Shown piece by piece: positions 14,897-24,922 of a DNA stretch of 64,000 nucleotides (the stretch's first letter is position 1; each line of letters begins with the position of its first letter). The translations under genes and the position numbers were made by a program. The notes under the pieces are model-generated. The model was not told the origin of the DNA, did not search any database, and saw only the letters and a list, made by a program, of their open reading frames with translations. The stretch is from positions 1 through 64,000 of the forward strand of contig JAIKWZ010000042.1 in NCBI GenBank assembly GCA_024684375.1. Reading direction: 5' to 3'. Source of the DNA: Clostridiales bacterium (GTDB lineage Bacteria; Bacillota; Clostridia; Christensenellales; Aristaeellaceae).

Positions 14897-16711
14897 CTAA
14901 TAGTCGTTAAGAATTTTGGCGGTCTCCTCATCCTGGTACTGCCGGGTGTACATGTCATAATAGTAGCCTTTTGCGGCTATAAGCTCTTTATGAGTACCTT
15001 TCTCCACTATTTTACCGTCCCTGACAGCAAGGATCAGGTCAGCATTTCTCACCGTCGACAGCCGGTGAGCGATCACTATGGAAGTGCGGCCATTTATCAC
15101 TTCATTGATTGCAGACTGGATCTTCTGTTCGGTTATCGTGTCTACTGACGCTGTCGCCTCGTCCAGGATAAGTATCCTTGGTTTCGCGAGGATCGCACGC
15201 GCAAATGAAATGAGCTGTTTTTCTCCGGTGGACAATAGTTCTCCACCCTCTCCCACGTCAGTGTCCAGGCCGTGCTCAAGCCTGCTTATTACCTCGTCTG
15301 CGCTGACAAGCCTGATAGCTTCATCGATTTCTTCTTCAGTGGCATCAGGGTTTCCATAAAGCAAATTGTCTCTTACTGTACCGCTAAACAGATGAGGGTT
15401 CTGCAGCACATAACCTATATGGCTGTGCAGCCACAGTTGGCTGCGCTCTCTGGCGTCAATTCCATCAATAAGCACTTGCCCTTTAGTCGGTTCATAAAAC
15501 CTGCATACAAGGTTTACAAGCGTGCTCTTCCCAGCACCTGTTTCACCCACTATAGCTATATTGGAACCAAACGGTATATTGAGAGAGAAATGGCTTAGCA
15601 CCTCTTCATCCCCGTCGGGATAGGTAAAGCTAACGTCTCTGAATTCGATATCGCCCCTAAGTTCTTCCCAGTTTTCTTTTAAAGGGTCGAAATTGTCGCC
15701 ATATTTTTTGATGACCTCATCACTATCTATTACATCGCTTTTGACACTTACCAGGTTGGTAAAGCGTTCTATATTTACTTGTGTGGAGATGAGATCGCTT
15801 ATGGAATCTATAAGCCAACGTATAGGTTCCATCAACCCTTGAGCATAGCTCATGAACATTGAAAAAGTACCGACCTCGTCAGCGGCTATCAATTCATGTC
15901 TCCAAAGCACAACAGCCAACGCCAGAGATGAAGCAAAAGTCATTGTGCAGGCAAAAAGCCCTCTTAAACGCGCTGCCAGTACGCTTCTGGTGCGCATTTT
16001 CGTCGTGTCACCTTCAAAACGCGTCTGCATTCCCTTCTCGATTGCAAGCGTTTTTACTGTCTTTGCCCCGGTGATCCCTTCGTTGAAGTTCGATGTGATC
16101 GTGGAGTTGATTTCTCTGATCTCTCTGTTCGCCTTTATCAGCTTTTTCTGAAAAAACGAGAACAGCACTACGACCATGGGTAAAATCGCCAGAACCATCA
16201 GTGCGAGCTTGGCGTTGATAGCCAGCATTACTACACTTGCGAAAACCAGATAACTGGAATGCCAAACCGCGTCCATAAAGCTCCAGCTCGCAAGTGAACC
16301 AATACGGGATGTATCGGAAAGAACTCTTGCGTGGATGTAGCCCACACTGTTCTGGTTAAAATAACTAAAAGAGAGAGTTTGGAGATGCGTAAATGCAGCA
16401 CTTCTCAGGTCCCTGTTAATACTGACTTCCACTGCCATCGCTCTTGTGCAGCTGATATAAGTAGAGAGTGATGAAACACAGATGGCGACTATGTATGCGA
16501 TTATGAACCAGTGCAGTGTATCAAGCGTGCCAAGCTCAACAAAATGGTTTACCGCGTATCTCTGAAACAGAGTAATACCCACGTCGATAAGACTTGTCAC
16601 AAGTCCCCAGAAGGCCATTACGACAAGCACGCGGCCATATGGTTTTATGTAAGGAATAATCTTGCCTATCCCAAAGAACCTGAGATGTGTCTGTTTTTCT
16701 GCCTTTGACAT
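14897..16711 (-). CDS. ABC exporter half-transporter, subunit with consensus Walker B
   Basis: 604 aa: six-helix transmembrane domain (about 20-320) fused to an ATPase domain (about 345-590). Walker A GETGAGKST, Walker B ILILDEA with the catalytic Glu, but signature LSTGEKQ instead of LSGGQ. Its start overlaps the stop of the other half-transporter (16711), and the defects in the two are complementary, which marks a heterodimeric exporter with one degenerate ATP site, like TM287/288. GGAGG precedes the ATG. Substrate (drug, lipid or peptide) cannot be read from sequence. Last gene of a leftward unit starting with pgsA. Confidence 0.92.
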   Translation of the reverse strand: MSKAEKQTHLRFFGIGKIIPYIKPYGRVLVVMAFWGLVTSLIDVGITLFQRYAVNHFVELGTLDTLHWFIIAYIVAICVSSLSTYISCTRAMAVEVSINRDLRSAAFTHLQTLSFSYFNQNSVGYIHARVLSDTSRIGSLASWSFMDAVWHSSYLVFASVVMLAINAKLALMVLAILPMVVVLFSFFQKKLIKANREIREINSTITSNFNEGITGAKTVKTLAIEKGMQTRFEGDTTKMRTRSVLAARLRGLFACTMTFASSLALAVVLWRHELIAADEVGTFSMFMSYAQGLMEPIRWLIDSISDLISTQVNIERFTNLVSVKSDVIDSDEVIKKYGDNFDPLKENWEELRGDIEFRDVSFTYPDGDEEVLSHFSLNIPFGSNIAIVGETGAGKSTLVNLVCRFYEPTKGQVLIDGIDARERSQLWLHSHIGYVLQNPHLFSGTVRDNLLYGNPDATEEEIDEAIRLVSADEVISRLEHGLDTDVGEGGELLSTGEKQLISFARAILAKPRILILDEATASVDTITEQKIQSAINEVINGRTSIVIAHRLSTVRNADLILAVRDGKIVEKGTHKELIAAKGYYYDMYTRQYQDEETAKILNDY

Positions 16712-18528
16712 TATACCGCCTCCTCTCCAAGCCCCGTCTGGCTTTGATAAATAAGGCTGTACACGCCGCCAGCGTCTTTAAGCTGTTCATGTGTGCCCGT
16801 TTCCATGACTCTCCCTTTTTCCATCACGATTATCTGATCACAGTGGGAAAGAGTTGTAATCCGGTGTGAGATAATTATAACGGTCGCTCCGCCAAAATGC
16901 TTCTCCAGCGCTTGACGTATTCTTGCATCCGTCTGCGTATCAACGGCAGACAGACTGTCATCCAGTATCATTATAGGTGTTTTTTGTGTGATCATGCGCG
17001 CAATCGCAGCTCTCTGCTTTTGGCCTCCGGACAAAGTTACGCCTCTTTCTCCAACCATGGTATCGTAGCCTTTGGCAAACGCAATAACAGAATCGTCGAG
17101 ACATGCGTCTTTTGCAGCCTCTCGTATATCAGAAAGTGTAAGCTTTTCATCAGTTATCCCGATGTTTTCCGAAATAGTACGACTGAACAGGAATGGTTCC
17201 TGCAGAACGATACCGATATTGCTTCGCAGGTGCTCCGTAGAGATCTTTCGGATGTCTACTCCGCCTATCGTTATGGATCCCCCACCTTCAGGCAGATCGT
17301 AAAGTTTGTCAAGCAGGAACATTAATGTACTTTTGCCGCTGCCTGTTCCACCAAGAATTCCCAGCGTTGTACCTTTTTTTACAGTAAAGCTCACATCGTG
17401 CAACAGTTCAGGACAGTTATCATAGTTAAAACACACGTTCTCGAACTTGATATCTCCGTGCATGTCCGCTTCGTACGCGTCAGGGTCGTCGCATTCCTCC
17501 TTACTGTCCATAATGTACTTTACCCTCTGCACAGAAACAGTCGCTTTGCTAAGTTCACTGATCATACGGCCCAGCTGTCTGACGGGCCATATAAGACGGG
17601 CATTATATGAAATAAAAGCTATGTATTCGCCAGTAAGCATTCTGCCTTTATAGCACAGAATTGCGCCAACTACTACGAGTATCATAACCTGCGCATTTGC
17701 AATCAAATCGGAAATGGACCAGAAACGAGACAGGCTCTTCCCTACTCGTACCCAAAGAGAGGTATAATACTTGTTCTGTTTTTCAAATTTGTCCAGTTCT
17801 GTTTTTTCCCTGCCGAACGCACGCACGACCCTGACGCCAGTAAGGTTTTCCTGAACCATGGCTGACAGCTTGCCTTCGTTCTCATCGCATTTTTCAAATT
17901 CTGTATACACTGTTTTGTGGAAGGCCATAGAGTGGAGTATAAGTATCGGCATGGGGATCATGGCAACAAGCGTAAGCAGCGGATTCATCGCAAGCATGAA
18001 TACCAGGCTCATCACAAGCATGATGACAATCCTGAAAATCCCCGTCATTTGCTCGGAAATGAAATTGCGCATCGTCTCGATATCGCTGGTGCAGCGTTGA
18101 ATTATATCGCCCGTTTTGTTTTTCATGTGCCATGAGAATGGCAGACGCTCAATATGTCCGAACAGCGTGTCCCGCATGGTTTTTACGAGCGTCTCGCTGC
18201 CCTTAGTGTTGTATACTCTGAACAGGTACTGAGCAATTACTTTTATGAGTGCCACAAGCATCAATGCTGCGGCAGCGATCCATATGTTATTCTTAATATG
18301 CTCAAATCCTCCCAGTGCATTCACTAAGCGCATGATCCAAGCTGAATACGTTGGTTCCTGTCCTTCGATCACATTGTCAACGGTCATACGAATAATCTGA
18401 GGTGAAAGCATATCCATCAGCGCGTTAAAAGCAGCAGATAAAATGCTTATAACAAAAAAGGCTTTGGACCCTTTAAGAAAGGTCCAAATCAGCCTGAAAG
18501 ATCCTTCAGTATTGCGGGTTTTGCTCAT
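16711..18528 (-). CDS. ABC exporter half-transporter, subunit with degenerate Walker B
   Basis: 605 aa: six-helix transmembrane domain, then ATPase domain with Walker A GGTGSGKST, canonical signature LSGGQKQR, and Walker B MILDDSLSAVD in which Asp replaces the catalytic Glu. Paired with the subunit ending at 14897; together they give one active site (Glu plus LSGGQ) and one degenerate site (Asp plus LSTGE). The start overlaps the rsmA stop by 4 bases (ATGA), with AAAGGAG upstream, so it is coupled to rsmA. Confidence 0.92.
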   Translation of the reverse strand: MSKTRNTEGSFRLIWTFLKGSKAFFVISILSAAFNALMDMLSPQIIRMTVDNVIEGQEPTYSAWIMRLVNALGGFEHIKNNIWIAAAALMLVALIKVIAQYLFRVYNTKGSETLVKTMRDTLFGHIERLPFSWHMKNKTGDIIQRCTSDIETMRNFISEQMTGIFRIVIMLVMSLVFMLAMNPLLTLVAMIPMPILILHSMAFHKTVYTEFEKCDENEGKLSAMVQENLTGVRVVRAFGREKTELDKFEKQNKYYTSLWVRVGKSLSRFWSISDLIANAQVMILVVVGAILCYKGRMLTGEYIAFISYNARLIWPVRQLGRMISELSKATVSVQRVKYIMDSKEECDDPDAYEADMHGDIKFENVCFNYDNCPELLHDVSFTVKKGTTLGILGGTGSGKSTLMFLLDKLYDLPEGGGSITIGGVDIRKISTEHLRSNIGIVLQEPFLFSRTISENIGITDEKLTLSDIREAAKDACLDDSVIAFAKGYDTMVGERGVTLSGGQKQRAAIARMITQKTPIMILDDSLSAVDTQTDARIRQALEKHFGGATVIIISHRITTLSHCDQIIVMEKGRVMETGTHEQLKDAGGVYSLIYQSQTGLGEEAV

Positions 18529-19385
18529 AAATCTCCTTTTAACAGGTCAAAAGCCCTTTTAAGTTCATCAAGTTCAAGCTCTTCGCCTCTCACAGCAGGG
18601 CTGATACCGAGAGATTGCAATATCTCAGCAGTTCGCATTTTGCTTATCCCATATGCCGCATTAAGACAGTTGGGAAGCGTTTTTCTCCTTTGTGAAAAAG
18701 CGGCTTTAATAAATCGAGCAAAAGGCTTTATCTCATCCCGGGAAGCCAAAGGATGCCGCTTGCGCACCAGACGAACAACACAGCTGTCCACATGAGGCGA
18801 AGGTGTGAAGCATTCCCTGCTCACATCGAACAATATCTCACCGTCTGTGCAAAACCTGACGAGAGCGGGAACAGCTCCCCACGAAGGTTCTCCGCAGGAA
18901 CTTAAAAGCCTCTGCGCCGCCTCCTTTTGAAGCATAAGCGTCATCTGAGAAGGCGGGTTGTCAAGCAGCAGCATTTTAGGGATGAAATCGCTTGTTATGT
19001 AGTAAGGGAGATTTGCGCAGACAACATATTCTTCTCCCTCAAAAGTCCCTCTTGAAAGCGTGTCTATGTCCGCTTTAAGCGCATCGGCAAACAGCAGAGT
19101 GAGTTTATCGTCATCTCCGAAAAGACGTCGCAGAACAGGCTGTAAGCCTTTATCAAGCTCGATAGCAAGCACCCTGCTGCCACATGAAAGCAGGCTGTGA
19201 GTAAGCATACCTGCACCCACACCTACTTCCAAAACATTCACGCGTTCGCCGGCGCCGCCGGCTCGAGCGATTTTATTAAGCAGATCCTCGTCGAATATAA
19301 AATTCTGCCCGAGGGAACGCGTATAGTCAAAGCCCGCGCTCTCTAACGCAAGTCTTGCTTTCAGTGAAAAGGATATATCGTCCAC
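18525..19385 (-). CDS. rsmA: 16S rRNA (A1518/A1519) dimethyltransferase
   Basis: 286 aa, also called KsgA. Dimethylates two adjacent adenosines near the 3' end of 16S rRNA during small-subunit assembly. Motifs: SLGQNFIFDEDLL at the N-terminus, SAM-binding LEVGVGAGMLT, the NLPYYIT catalytic motif and the C-terminal basic QRRKTL region. GTG start at 19385, 4 bases after the valS stop, with no strong ribosome site of its own, so translation is probably coupled to valS. Confidence 0.95.
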   Translation of the reverse strand: MDDISFSLKARLALESAGFDYTRSLGQNFIFDEDLLNKIARAGGAGERVNVLEVGVGAGMLTHSLLSCGSRVLAIELDKGLQPVLRRLFGDDDKLTLLFADALKADIDTLSRGTFEGEEYVVCANLPYYITSDFIPKMLLLDNPPSQMTLMLQKEAAQRLLSSCGEPSWGAVPALVRFCTDGEILFDVSRECFTPSPHVDSCVVRLVRKRHPLASRDEIKPFARFIKAAFSQRRKTLPNCLNAAYGISKMRTAEILQSLGISPAVRGEELELDELKRAFDLLKGDL

Positions 19386-19389
19386 TCGT

Positions 19390-22122
19390 CTATTTTCTTA
19401 GTGCCTTCAATTCATCGATACGCTGATTGATCGTTTCAAGAAGTGCCTTGTTTTTTTCGATCTTTTGCTTTTCTGCATCCACAAGCTGAGCCGGCGCTTT
19501 AGCGATAAAGCCGGTGTTATTCAACTTGCTCTCGCTCCTGCCTATCTCAGCCTTTGCCGCTTCCAGCTCCTTGGCAAGTCTGACAAGCTCTTTTTCCACA
19601 TCTACAAGCTCGCCCATGGGGATAAACAGGGTACTGCCGCCCGCCATCGCGCTTACAGAGGCTTCAGGATTCGAGTCAGTTTTTGACAAATACTTCACGT
19701 CGCTGGCTGACGCGAGCCGGTACAGATAGCCTTCAGACTGCCTGAACGCATCTTCCATTCCTTCGGAAGGACGAATGATAAGCGTGGCTTTTTTGTAAGC
19801 CGCCACTTTCATTTCAGCACGAAGGTTCCTCGCAGCTCGAATGACGTCCATAATGGCATCCATCTTATCCGCTTCTGAAGGGAACTCATTCTTCTCTTCA
19901 GCGACAGGCCATGATGCATTGATAAGCATACCTTCATGTCCGGGAAGATAGCTGTAAAGCTCCTCGGTAATAAAAGGCATGTACGGATGCAGCAGCTTAA
20001 GAGAGCCCGTAAGAACGTAGTAGAGCACTTCCTGAGTGGCTTTGCGCGCCTGGGCATCTTCACCGTTGAGCTCGTGCTTAGCCATCTCTATATACCAATC
20101 GCATAAATATGACCAGATAAAGTCGTACAGGCTGTACGCGCCCATGCCCAGATCAAAACTCTCCAGCTTTTCGGTAAGATTTCTGACCTGCTCATTAAAT
20201 CTGGTCAGGATCCACTTGTCAGAAAGAGCAAGTTTGTCCTCTGAAGGAATACCTTCAGGTACAAAGTCCTGCATGTTCATAAGCGCAAAGCGGCTTGCGT
20301 TCCAGATCTTGTTGGCGAAATTGCGATAAGTTTCTATCTTTTCAACGCTCATCCTGACGTCAGCGCCGGGGGCTACGCCGATTTCAAGCGAAAATCTGAG
20401 CGCGTCCGCACCGTATTTATCTATGACTTCGAGCGGATCTATTCCGTTGCCGGAGGATTTGCTCATTTTTTTGCCCTGGGCATCCCTGACAAGGCCATGC
20501 ATGAGTGCGACCGGGAAAGGACACTTACCGGTCTGCTCGATGCCCGAAAACACCATGCGCGCCAGCCAGAAGAAAATGATGTCGTAACCGCAGGAAAGAA
20601 CGCTGTTAGGATAGAAGTATTTGAAATCCTCGGTCTCTTCAGGCCAGCCCAATGTGCTGAATGGCCAAAGCGCTGACGAAAACCAGGTATCCAGCACGTC
20701 TTCATCCTGACGCAGAGGAGCCCCGCAGTCGGGACACTTATCTATATCCTCACGGCTTACATGTACTCTGCCGCAGGCGTCGCAGTAGAAAGCGGGAATT
20801 CGGTGTCCCCACCACAGCTGACGGCTGATGCACCAGTCCCTCGTGTTATCCATCCAGTTAAGGAAAGTCTTTTCGAAACGTTCCGGGACAAAAACTATAT
20901 CTTTATTGCGGGCGGCATCGGCAGCAGGTTTGGCCAGCGGAGCCATCTTAACAAACCACTGTTTTGAAACCATCGGTTCAATCGTGTTGTGGCAGCGGTA
21001 GCATGTGCCTACTTCATGAGTAAGAGGCTCAACTTTCTTTAACAGTCCCTGCTTTTCCAGATCGGCAGCAATTGCCTTGCGAGCCTCCATGGTGGTCTTA
21101 CCGGCGTATTGGCCGCAGTCCAGCACAACGGGCTCGTCCTTTGTTGCGCGGCCCTCTTTGATCAGCCTGGCGTTCTCCTCAGCTTCCGCCTTGCCGGTCA
21201 TGTGACCGTCATAGGTAAACACGCGTACCATGGGAAGGTCGTGACGCTTTCCGACTTCGTAGTCATTGGGATCGTGAGCCGGTGTGATCTTCACCACGCC
21301 GGTACCCTTGGTCATATCCGCATGCTCGTCGCAGACGATAGGTATCTCTTTATTGATGAGCGGCAGCATAACATGACAACCGATCAGATGCTTATAGCGC
21401 TCGTCGTCAGCGTTGATCGCTACGGCAGTGTCGCCCAGCATTGTTTCTGGACGGGTGGTTGCCAGCTCCAGCATCTCTCCAGTTTCCTTAACCGGGTAAA
21501 GGATATGCCAGAAAGAGCCGTTCTGCTCCTCGTACTCGACCTCAGCGTCAGAAATGGATGTATTGCAGTTGGGGCACCAGTTGACCATGCGCCAGCCCTG
21601 GTAGATAAGGCCTTTTTCGTACAGCCGAACGAATGTTTCCCTTACTGCTCTGGAAAGTCCCTTGTCCATGGTAAAGCGTTCACGGGACCAGTCACAGCTC
21701 ACGCCCAGTTTGCGCAGCTGCTTAACTATCCTGCCGCCATATTCTTTTTTCCAGTCCCATACCCGGTCAATAAAAGCTTCACGGCCAAGGTCGTCTTTTG
21801 AGATGCCTTGCTTGCTCAGAGCATCCTTCACTTTAACTTCTGTGGCTATGGCTGCATGGTCTGTGCCGGGAAGCCACAGAGTCGGATCGCCCTTCATGCG
21901 GTGATAACGGATAAGCACATCCTGGGGCATTTCATCAAGCGCGTGGCCCACATGCAGCTGACCAGTTATGTTCGGCGGAGGCATAACAATAGTAAACGGT
22001 TTCTTTCCCTTGACTATCTTCGGCTTGAAGGCGCCGGATTCCTCCCACATTTTGTATATTCTATCCTCCATGTCCTTTGGAGAATACACCTTGGCCATGG
22101 AAAAGTCTTTTGTATTGTCCAT
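19390..22122 (-). CDS. valS: Valine--tRNA ligase
   Basis: 910 aa class I synthetase with editing domain. HIGH motif as HVGH in PPNITGQLHVGHAL, KMSKS in GKKMSKSSGNG, zinc-binding C-x-x-C pairs (CYRCHN; CDACG ... CPDCG), anticodon-binding domain, and a C-terminal coiled coil (about 840-905, rich in Lys, Glu and Ala) typical of ValRS. GGAGG lies 8 bases before the ATG. No T-box is visible: only 18 bases separate it from pgsA, so it relies on the upstream promoter. Confidence 0.97.
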   Translation of the reverse strand: MDNTKDFSMAKVYSPKDMEDRIYKMWEESGAFKPKIVKGKKPFTIVMPPPNITGQLHVGHALDEMPQDVLIRYHRMKGDPTLWLPGTDHAAIATEVKVKDALSKQGISKDDLGREAFIDRVWDWKKEYGGRIVKQLRKLGVSCDWSRERFTMDKGLSRAVRETFVRLYEKGLIYQGWRMVNWCPNCNTSISDAEVEYEEQNGSFWHILYPVKETGEMLELATTRPETMLGDTAVAINADDERYKHLIGCHVMLPLINKEIPIVCDEHADMTKGTGVVKITPAHDPNDYEVGKRHDLPMVRVFTYDGHMTGKAEAEENARLIKEGRATKDEPVVLDCGQYAGKTTMEARKAIAADLEKQGLLKKVEPLTHEVGTCYRCHNTIEPMVSKQWFVKMAPLAKPAADAARNKDIVFVPERFEKTFLNWMDNTRDWCISRQLWWGHRIPAFYCDACGRVHVSREDIDKCPDCGAPLRQDEDVLDTWFSSALWPFSTLGWPEETEDFKYFYPNSVLSCGYDIIFFWLARMVFSGIEQTGKCPFPVALMHGLVRDAQGKKMSKSSGNGIDPLEVIDKYGADALRFSLEIGVAPGADVRMSVEKIETYRNFANKIWNASRFALMNMQDFVPEGIPSEDKLALSDKWILTRFNEQVRNLTEKLESFDLGMGAYSLYDFIWSYLCDWYIEMAKHELNGEDAQARKATQEVLYYVLTGSLKLLHPYMPFITEELYSYLPGHEGMLINASWPVAEEKNEFPSEADKMDAIMDVIRAARNLRAEMKVAAYKKATLIIRPSEGMEDAFRQSEGYLYRLASASDVKYLSKTDSNPEASVSAMAGGSTLFIPMGELVDVEKELVRLAKELEAAKAEIGRSESKLNNTGFIAKAPAQLVDAEKQKIEKNKALLETINQRIDELKALRK

Positions 22123-22140
22123 TATAGAGTCCTCCGATTA

Positions 22141-22755
22141 TTATTTCTCGCTGCGATTGTTTATTTCTTTAAGTTGCACAAGGCTGCCTTTTATGTATGT
22201 GAAAAGAGCCGCAAAGCTTGCAATCGTCGCCGCAAGCGTAAGATATCTTCCGACGTTCTGCAGCCATACTGCCCCGTGCCATGGTTCGGTTATCCTGGAT
22301 GGGAAAATGAGTATTATAGCCAGGCAGAACAGCGCCGTTGCTGCTTTCCCAAAGAAGTTGGAATGCACCACTACGCCTTTTGTCAGCATAAAGGTGCCGC
22401 CAACGACCATAAACACTTCTTTAGCCAGGATCAACAGAAATACCCACTTGCTCAGTTCTTCTATCCCTTTAGGGGCAAGCAGACCTTCATGCATAAGGCA
22501 ATAAAGCATGCATACTATCATAAGCTTGTCCGCCAATGGATCTATAAGCTTGCCAAAGCTTGATATCTGGTTAAGCCGCCTGGCAAGATAACCGTCAACA
22601 CCGTCTGTCAGGCTTGCAAGCGTGAAAATGCCCAGCGAGTAGTATCGTTGTTCAGGATAAGCATAAAACGCAATAGCAAATACAGGCACCAGAAGTATCC
22701 TGATGAGCGTCAACAAATTTGGTATTGTTACAAGCCGTGATTCGTCTTGCTGCAA
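22141..22755 (-). CDS. pgsA: CDP-diacylglycerol--glycerol-3-phosphate 3-phosphatidyltransferase
   Basis: 204 aa membrane enzyme that makes phosphatidylglycerophosphate, the committed step to phosphatidylglycerol. The CDP-alcohol phosphotransferase signature D-x2-D-G-x2-A-R-x8-G-x3-D-x3-D is complete in the region DGVDGYLARR ... GKLIDPLADK. About six hydrophobic segments. The start is read as TTG at 22755 with GGAGG 10 bases upstream. First gene of the leftward unit that continues with valS. Confidence 0.92.
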   Translation of the reverse strand: MQQDESRLVTIPNLLTLIRILLVPVFAIAFYAYPEQRYYSLGIFTLASLTDGVDGYLARRLNQISSFGKLIDPLADKLMIVCMLYCLMHEGLLAPKGIEELSKWVFLLILAKEVFMVVGGTFMLTKGVVVHSNFFGKAATALFCLAIILIFPSRITEPWHGAVWLQNVGRYLTLAATIASFAALFTYIKGSLVQLKEINNRSEK

Positions 22756-22784
22756 AACAAATAATCCTCCATTTTCAGTATATG

Positions 22785-22793
22785 ATTATACCA
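22785..22793 (-). promoter_or_regulatory. Extended -10 promoter of pgsA unit
   Basis: Minus strand TGGTATAAT (22793-22785): an extended -10 element without a recognisable -35 box at the right distance. A second TATAAT-like palindrome lies at 22806-22813. Confidence 0.5.
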
Positions 22794-22839
22794 CAACAAA
22801 GAAGGATTATAATATGAAATGTATGTAAACAAACTTGAG

Positions 22840-24168
22840 TCATTCGCTTTTATTGAACACAAGCCTTGTTATAAAAAGGCCTTCCTTTTCCTCTGCCTGG
22901 AAGTCGCCTTTATGCAGTGCCATAATTTTTTTACAGCTTTTGAGCCCTATACCGCTGGAGTTCGTGTTCACCGGGTTTTCAGAAATATGGTTAACAACTT
23001 CAAAAACCAGTTCTTTATCCGTTATCACCGTTTTCTGTACTACAGGGAACGTCTTGTCGGCATATTTGGTTATATTGGAGCATATGTTGTCCAGAACCCT
23101 GCGTATGAGTCTGACATCTATATCAAGAGTCATTTCTCTTTCTGTCGGCGCGGTCTGTGTGACAAATCCAGCAGTCTCCAACTCCGCCGCTTCTTCCTCC
23201 CACAACTGAGACAGACACATTGCAGCATCCAGCTTTTGAGGATCGTTCAGACCTTCCTGTTCACCATATACAAGTATATATTCAAACAATTCGTCGGTCA
23301 TTTCCTTGATCTGGCGCGCCCTTCTGAGCGCACTTTGAGCGTATCCCTTTGCTGGATTGGCATCAAGGTTTCTGTCCAACAGTTCAAGATATCCCGTAAG
23401 CGCAGTAAGAGGTGTTCTCAGATCATGGGACATATCTCTGATAAGCTCGCTCTGCGCCTTTTTCAGTCCCTCTTCAGTCTTAAGTCTTTCTATGAATGAC
23501 TGGCGCATGAATTCCATATTGCGCGCCAAAAGTCCGACCTCGTCGTTCCCTTTTACACTTATCGGTACGTCAAGTTCACCGCCCGCCATCGCGTTAAGCT
23601 GAGTTGACAGGTTCGAAATATACCTGGTTTTACGGCTGACAAGCAGCAACAATGAACAGGCAAACACAATAAATGCACCTGCCCCAGCCGCATACTTCAG
23701 GGCCCTTGCAGCTGTATACATAGGGAAATACATTACTCTGACGATTTTTGTCCTCGCAAAATCTCCGTTTACGGAAACAGGACACGTATACCAATAATCC
23801 TGATATTCGCTCTGAAGCACCTCATACAATGACGCAGGGTCATTAATGGATGAATACAGCAATGTCGTTGCCTGAGATCCTTCAAACCTCTGCCCCGCAT
23901 TATAAACCGCAATTATTAGATTTTTTCTGCCCTTAAAGAAGCCTTCCATGGAATCAGTAGTAGCAAGACTGCCCGACGAATTCTGATTCACATAAGCAAT
24001 GAACTCCCGAAAAAGCTCTTTTTCTTTCGAGAGGATCGATTCATGAGTATAAAGTTTTTTTTCAATTATGCGCGTTCCGCCGACACTTACAGCCGCAAAA
24101 GTGCCTCCCGCAATTAGCAGGGATAACAGGGCGCACAATACAAGCTTAACACCCAGCTTTTTAGTCAA
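22840..24168 (-). CDS. Membrane sensor histidine kinase (secretion-stress type context)
   Basis: About 442 aa from a TTG at 24168 that overlaps the regulator's stop; GGAAGGG lies 8 bases upstream. Longer in-frame readings would run inside the regulator gene. Helices at about 7-29 and 157-178 bound an extracytoplasmic sensor; then HAMP, phosphoacceptor H248 in RDMSHDLRTP, and a short ATPase domain with N-box DNICSNITKYAD and GIGLKSCKKI. Architecture resembles CssS-like kinases. Its operon is divergent from a PpiC-like foldase and HtrA, the classic outputs of such a sensor. Confidence 0.9.
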   Translation of the reverse strand: MTKKLGVKLVLCALLSLLIAGGTFAAVSVGGTRIIEKKLYTHESILSKEKELFREFIAYVNQNSSGSLATTDSMEGFFKGRKNLIIAVYNAGQRFEGSQATTLLYSSINDPASLYEVLQSEYQDYWYTCPVSVNGDFARTKIVRVMYFPMYTAARALKYAAGAGAFIVFACSLLLLVSRKTRYISNLSTQLNAMAGGELDVPISVKGNDEVGLLARNMEFMRQSFIERLKTEEGLKKAQSELIRDMSHDLRTPLTALTGYLELLDRNLDANPAKGYAQSALRRARQIKEMTDELFEYILVYGEQEGLNDPQKLDAAMCLSQLWEEEAAELETAGFVTQTAPTEREMTLDIDVRLIRRVLDNICSNITKYADKTFPVVQKTVITDKELVFEVVNHISENPVNTNSSGIGLKSCKKIMALHKGDFQAEEKEGLFITRLVFNKSE

Positions 24169-24853
24169 TCCTGTAACCCTTCCCCCATACTGTCCTGATA
24201 AGCGTGTCGTTGGTCGTTTCAACCTTTTTGCGCAAATTGCGGATATGTACCATAAGTGTGTTGTTGCAAGAATAGAAATAGGTTTCGTTCCATACTTCTT
24301 CGTAAAGTTCCTTAGCGGAAAGCACCTGTCCTTTATGCTTTGCAAGGGTTAGAAGTATGTTGAATTCAATATCAGTAAGCGGCAGCAACTCTCCCGCGCG
24401 TTTTGCCTCCATGCGTTTTGGGTCAATCGTTATGTCTCCCGCAGAAATCATTACATCCTGTTCTGGCGTTTCCTTACCCTTGTAAACATAATACCTGCGC
24501 AAAAGAGCCTTTACTCTTGCCAGCAGCTCTGTGTATGAAAACGGCTTGGCAAGATAATCGTCTCCTCCTGCGGAGAAGCCCATAGACTTATCCTCAACTT
24601 GGGTGCGGGCAGTTAAAAACAAAATCGGCGCGCTTGTAGTTTTACGTAATTCTCTGCAAACTTGATATCCATTGAGTTTGGGCATCATTACATCTAAAAT
24701 GTAGAGATCGATCCTGTCGGAAGCTGCTTCGATCACTTGCTGCCCGTCGGCAGCCTCAATGACTTCATAATTCTCTCCCTCAAGCAGGATCTTCCCTATT
24801 TCTCTTATATCCTTATCATCGTCAGCGAGCAGGATTGTTATTTTCGATTCCAT
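24161..24853 (-). CDS. OmpR-family response regulator (CssR-like context)
   Basis: 230 aa. Receiver with D11-D13 pocket, phosphoacceptor D54 (YILDVMMPK), K of AKPF, and a winged-helix domain ending VWGKGYRID. AGGAGG sits 8 bases before the ATG. The kinase gene overlaps its 3' end. It probably acts on the shared 154-base region upstream, where direct repeats lie at the ppiC-htrA promoter. The target assignment is inferred from position. Confidence 0.93.
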   Translation of the reverse strand: MESKITILLADDDKDIREIGKILLEGENYEVIEAADGQQVIEAASDRIDLYILDVMMPKLNGYQVCRELRKTTSAPILFLTARTQVEDKSMGFSAGGDDYLAKPFSYTELLARVKALLRRYYVYKGKETPEQDVMISAGDITIDPKRMEAKRAGELLPLTDIEFNILLTLAKHKGQVLSAKELYEEVWNETYFYSCNNTLMVHIRNLRKKVETTNDTLIRTVWGKGYRID

Positions 24854-24871
24854 TTCCCAACCTCCTGAACC

Positions 24872-24900
24872 ATTTTAGCACATGAGTACACGCTTGTCAA
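24872..24900 (-). promoter_or_regulatory. Promoter of the leftward two-component operon
   Basis: Minus strand TTGACA (24900-24895), 17-base spacer, TAAAAT (24877-24872), 18 bases before the regulator's ATG. Confidence 0.75.
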
Positions 24901-24922
24901 AACGGGATCCGTACATAACTGC

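Noticed and set aside
24169-24345. Longer reading of the second kinase reaching into the regulator gene.
   Set aside because: The extension lies in another frame of the regulator's DNA-binding domain and lacks membrane-protein character; TTG 24168 has a good ribosome site.
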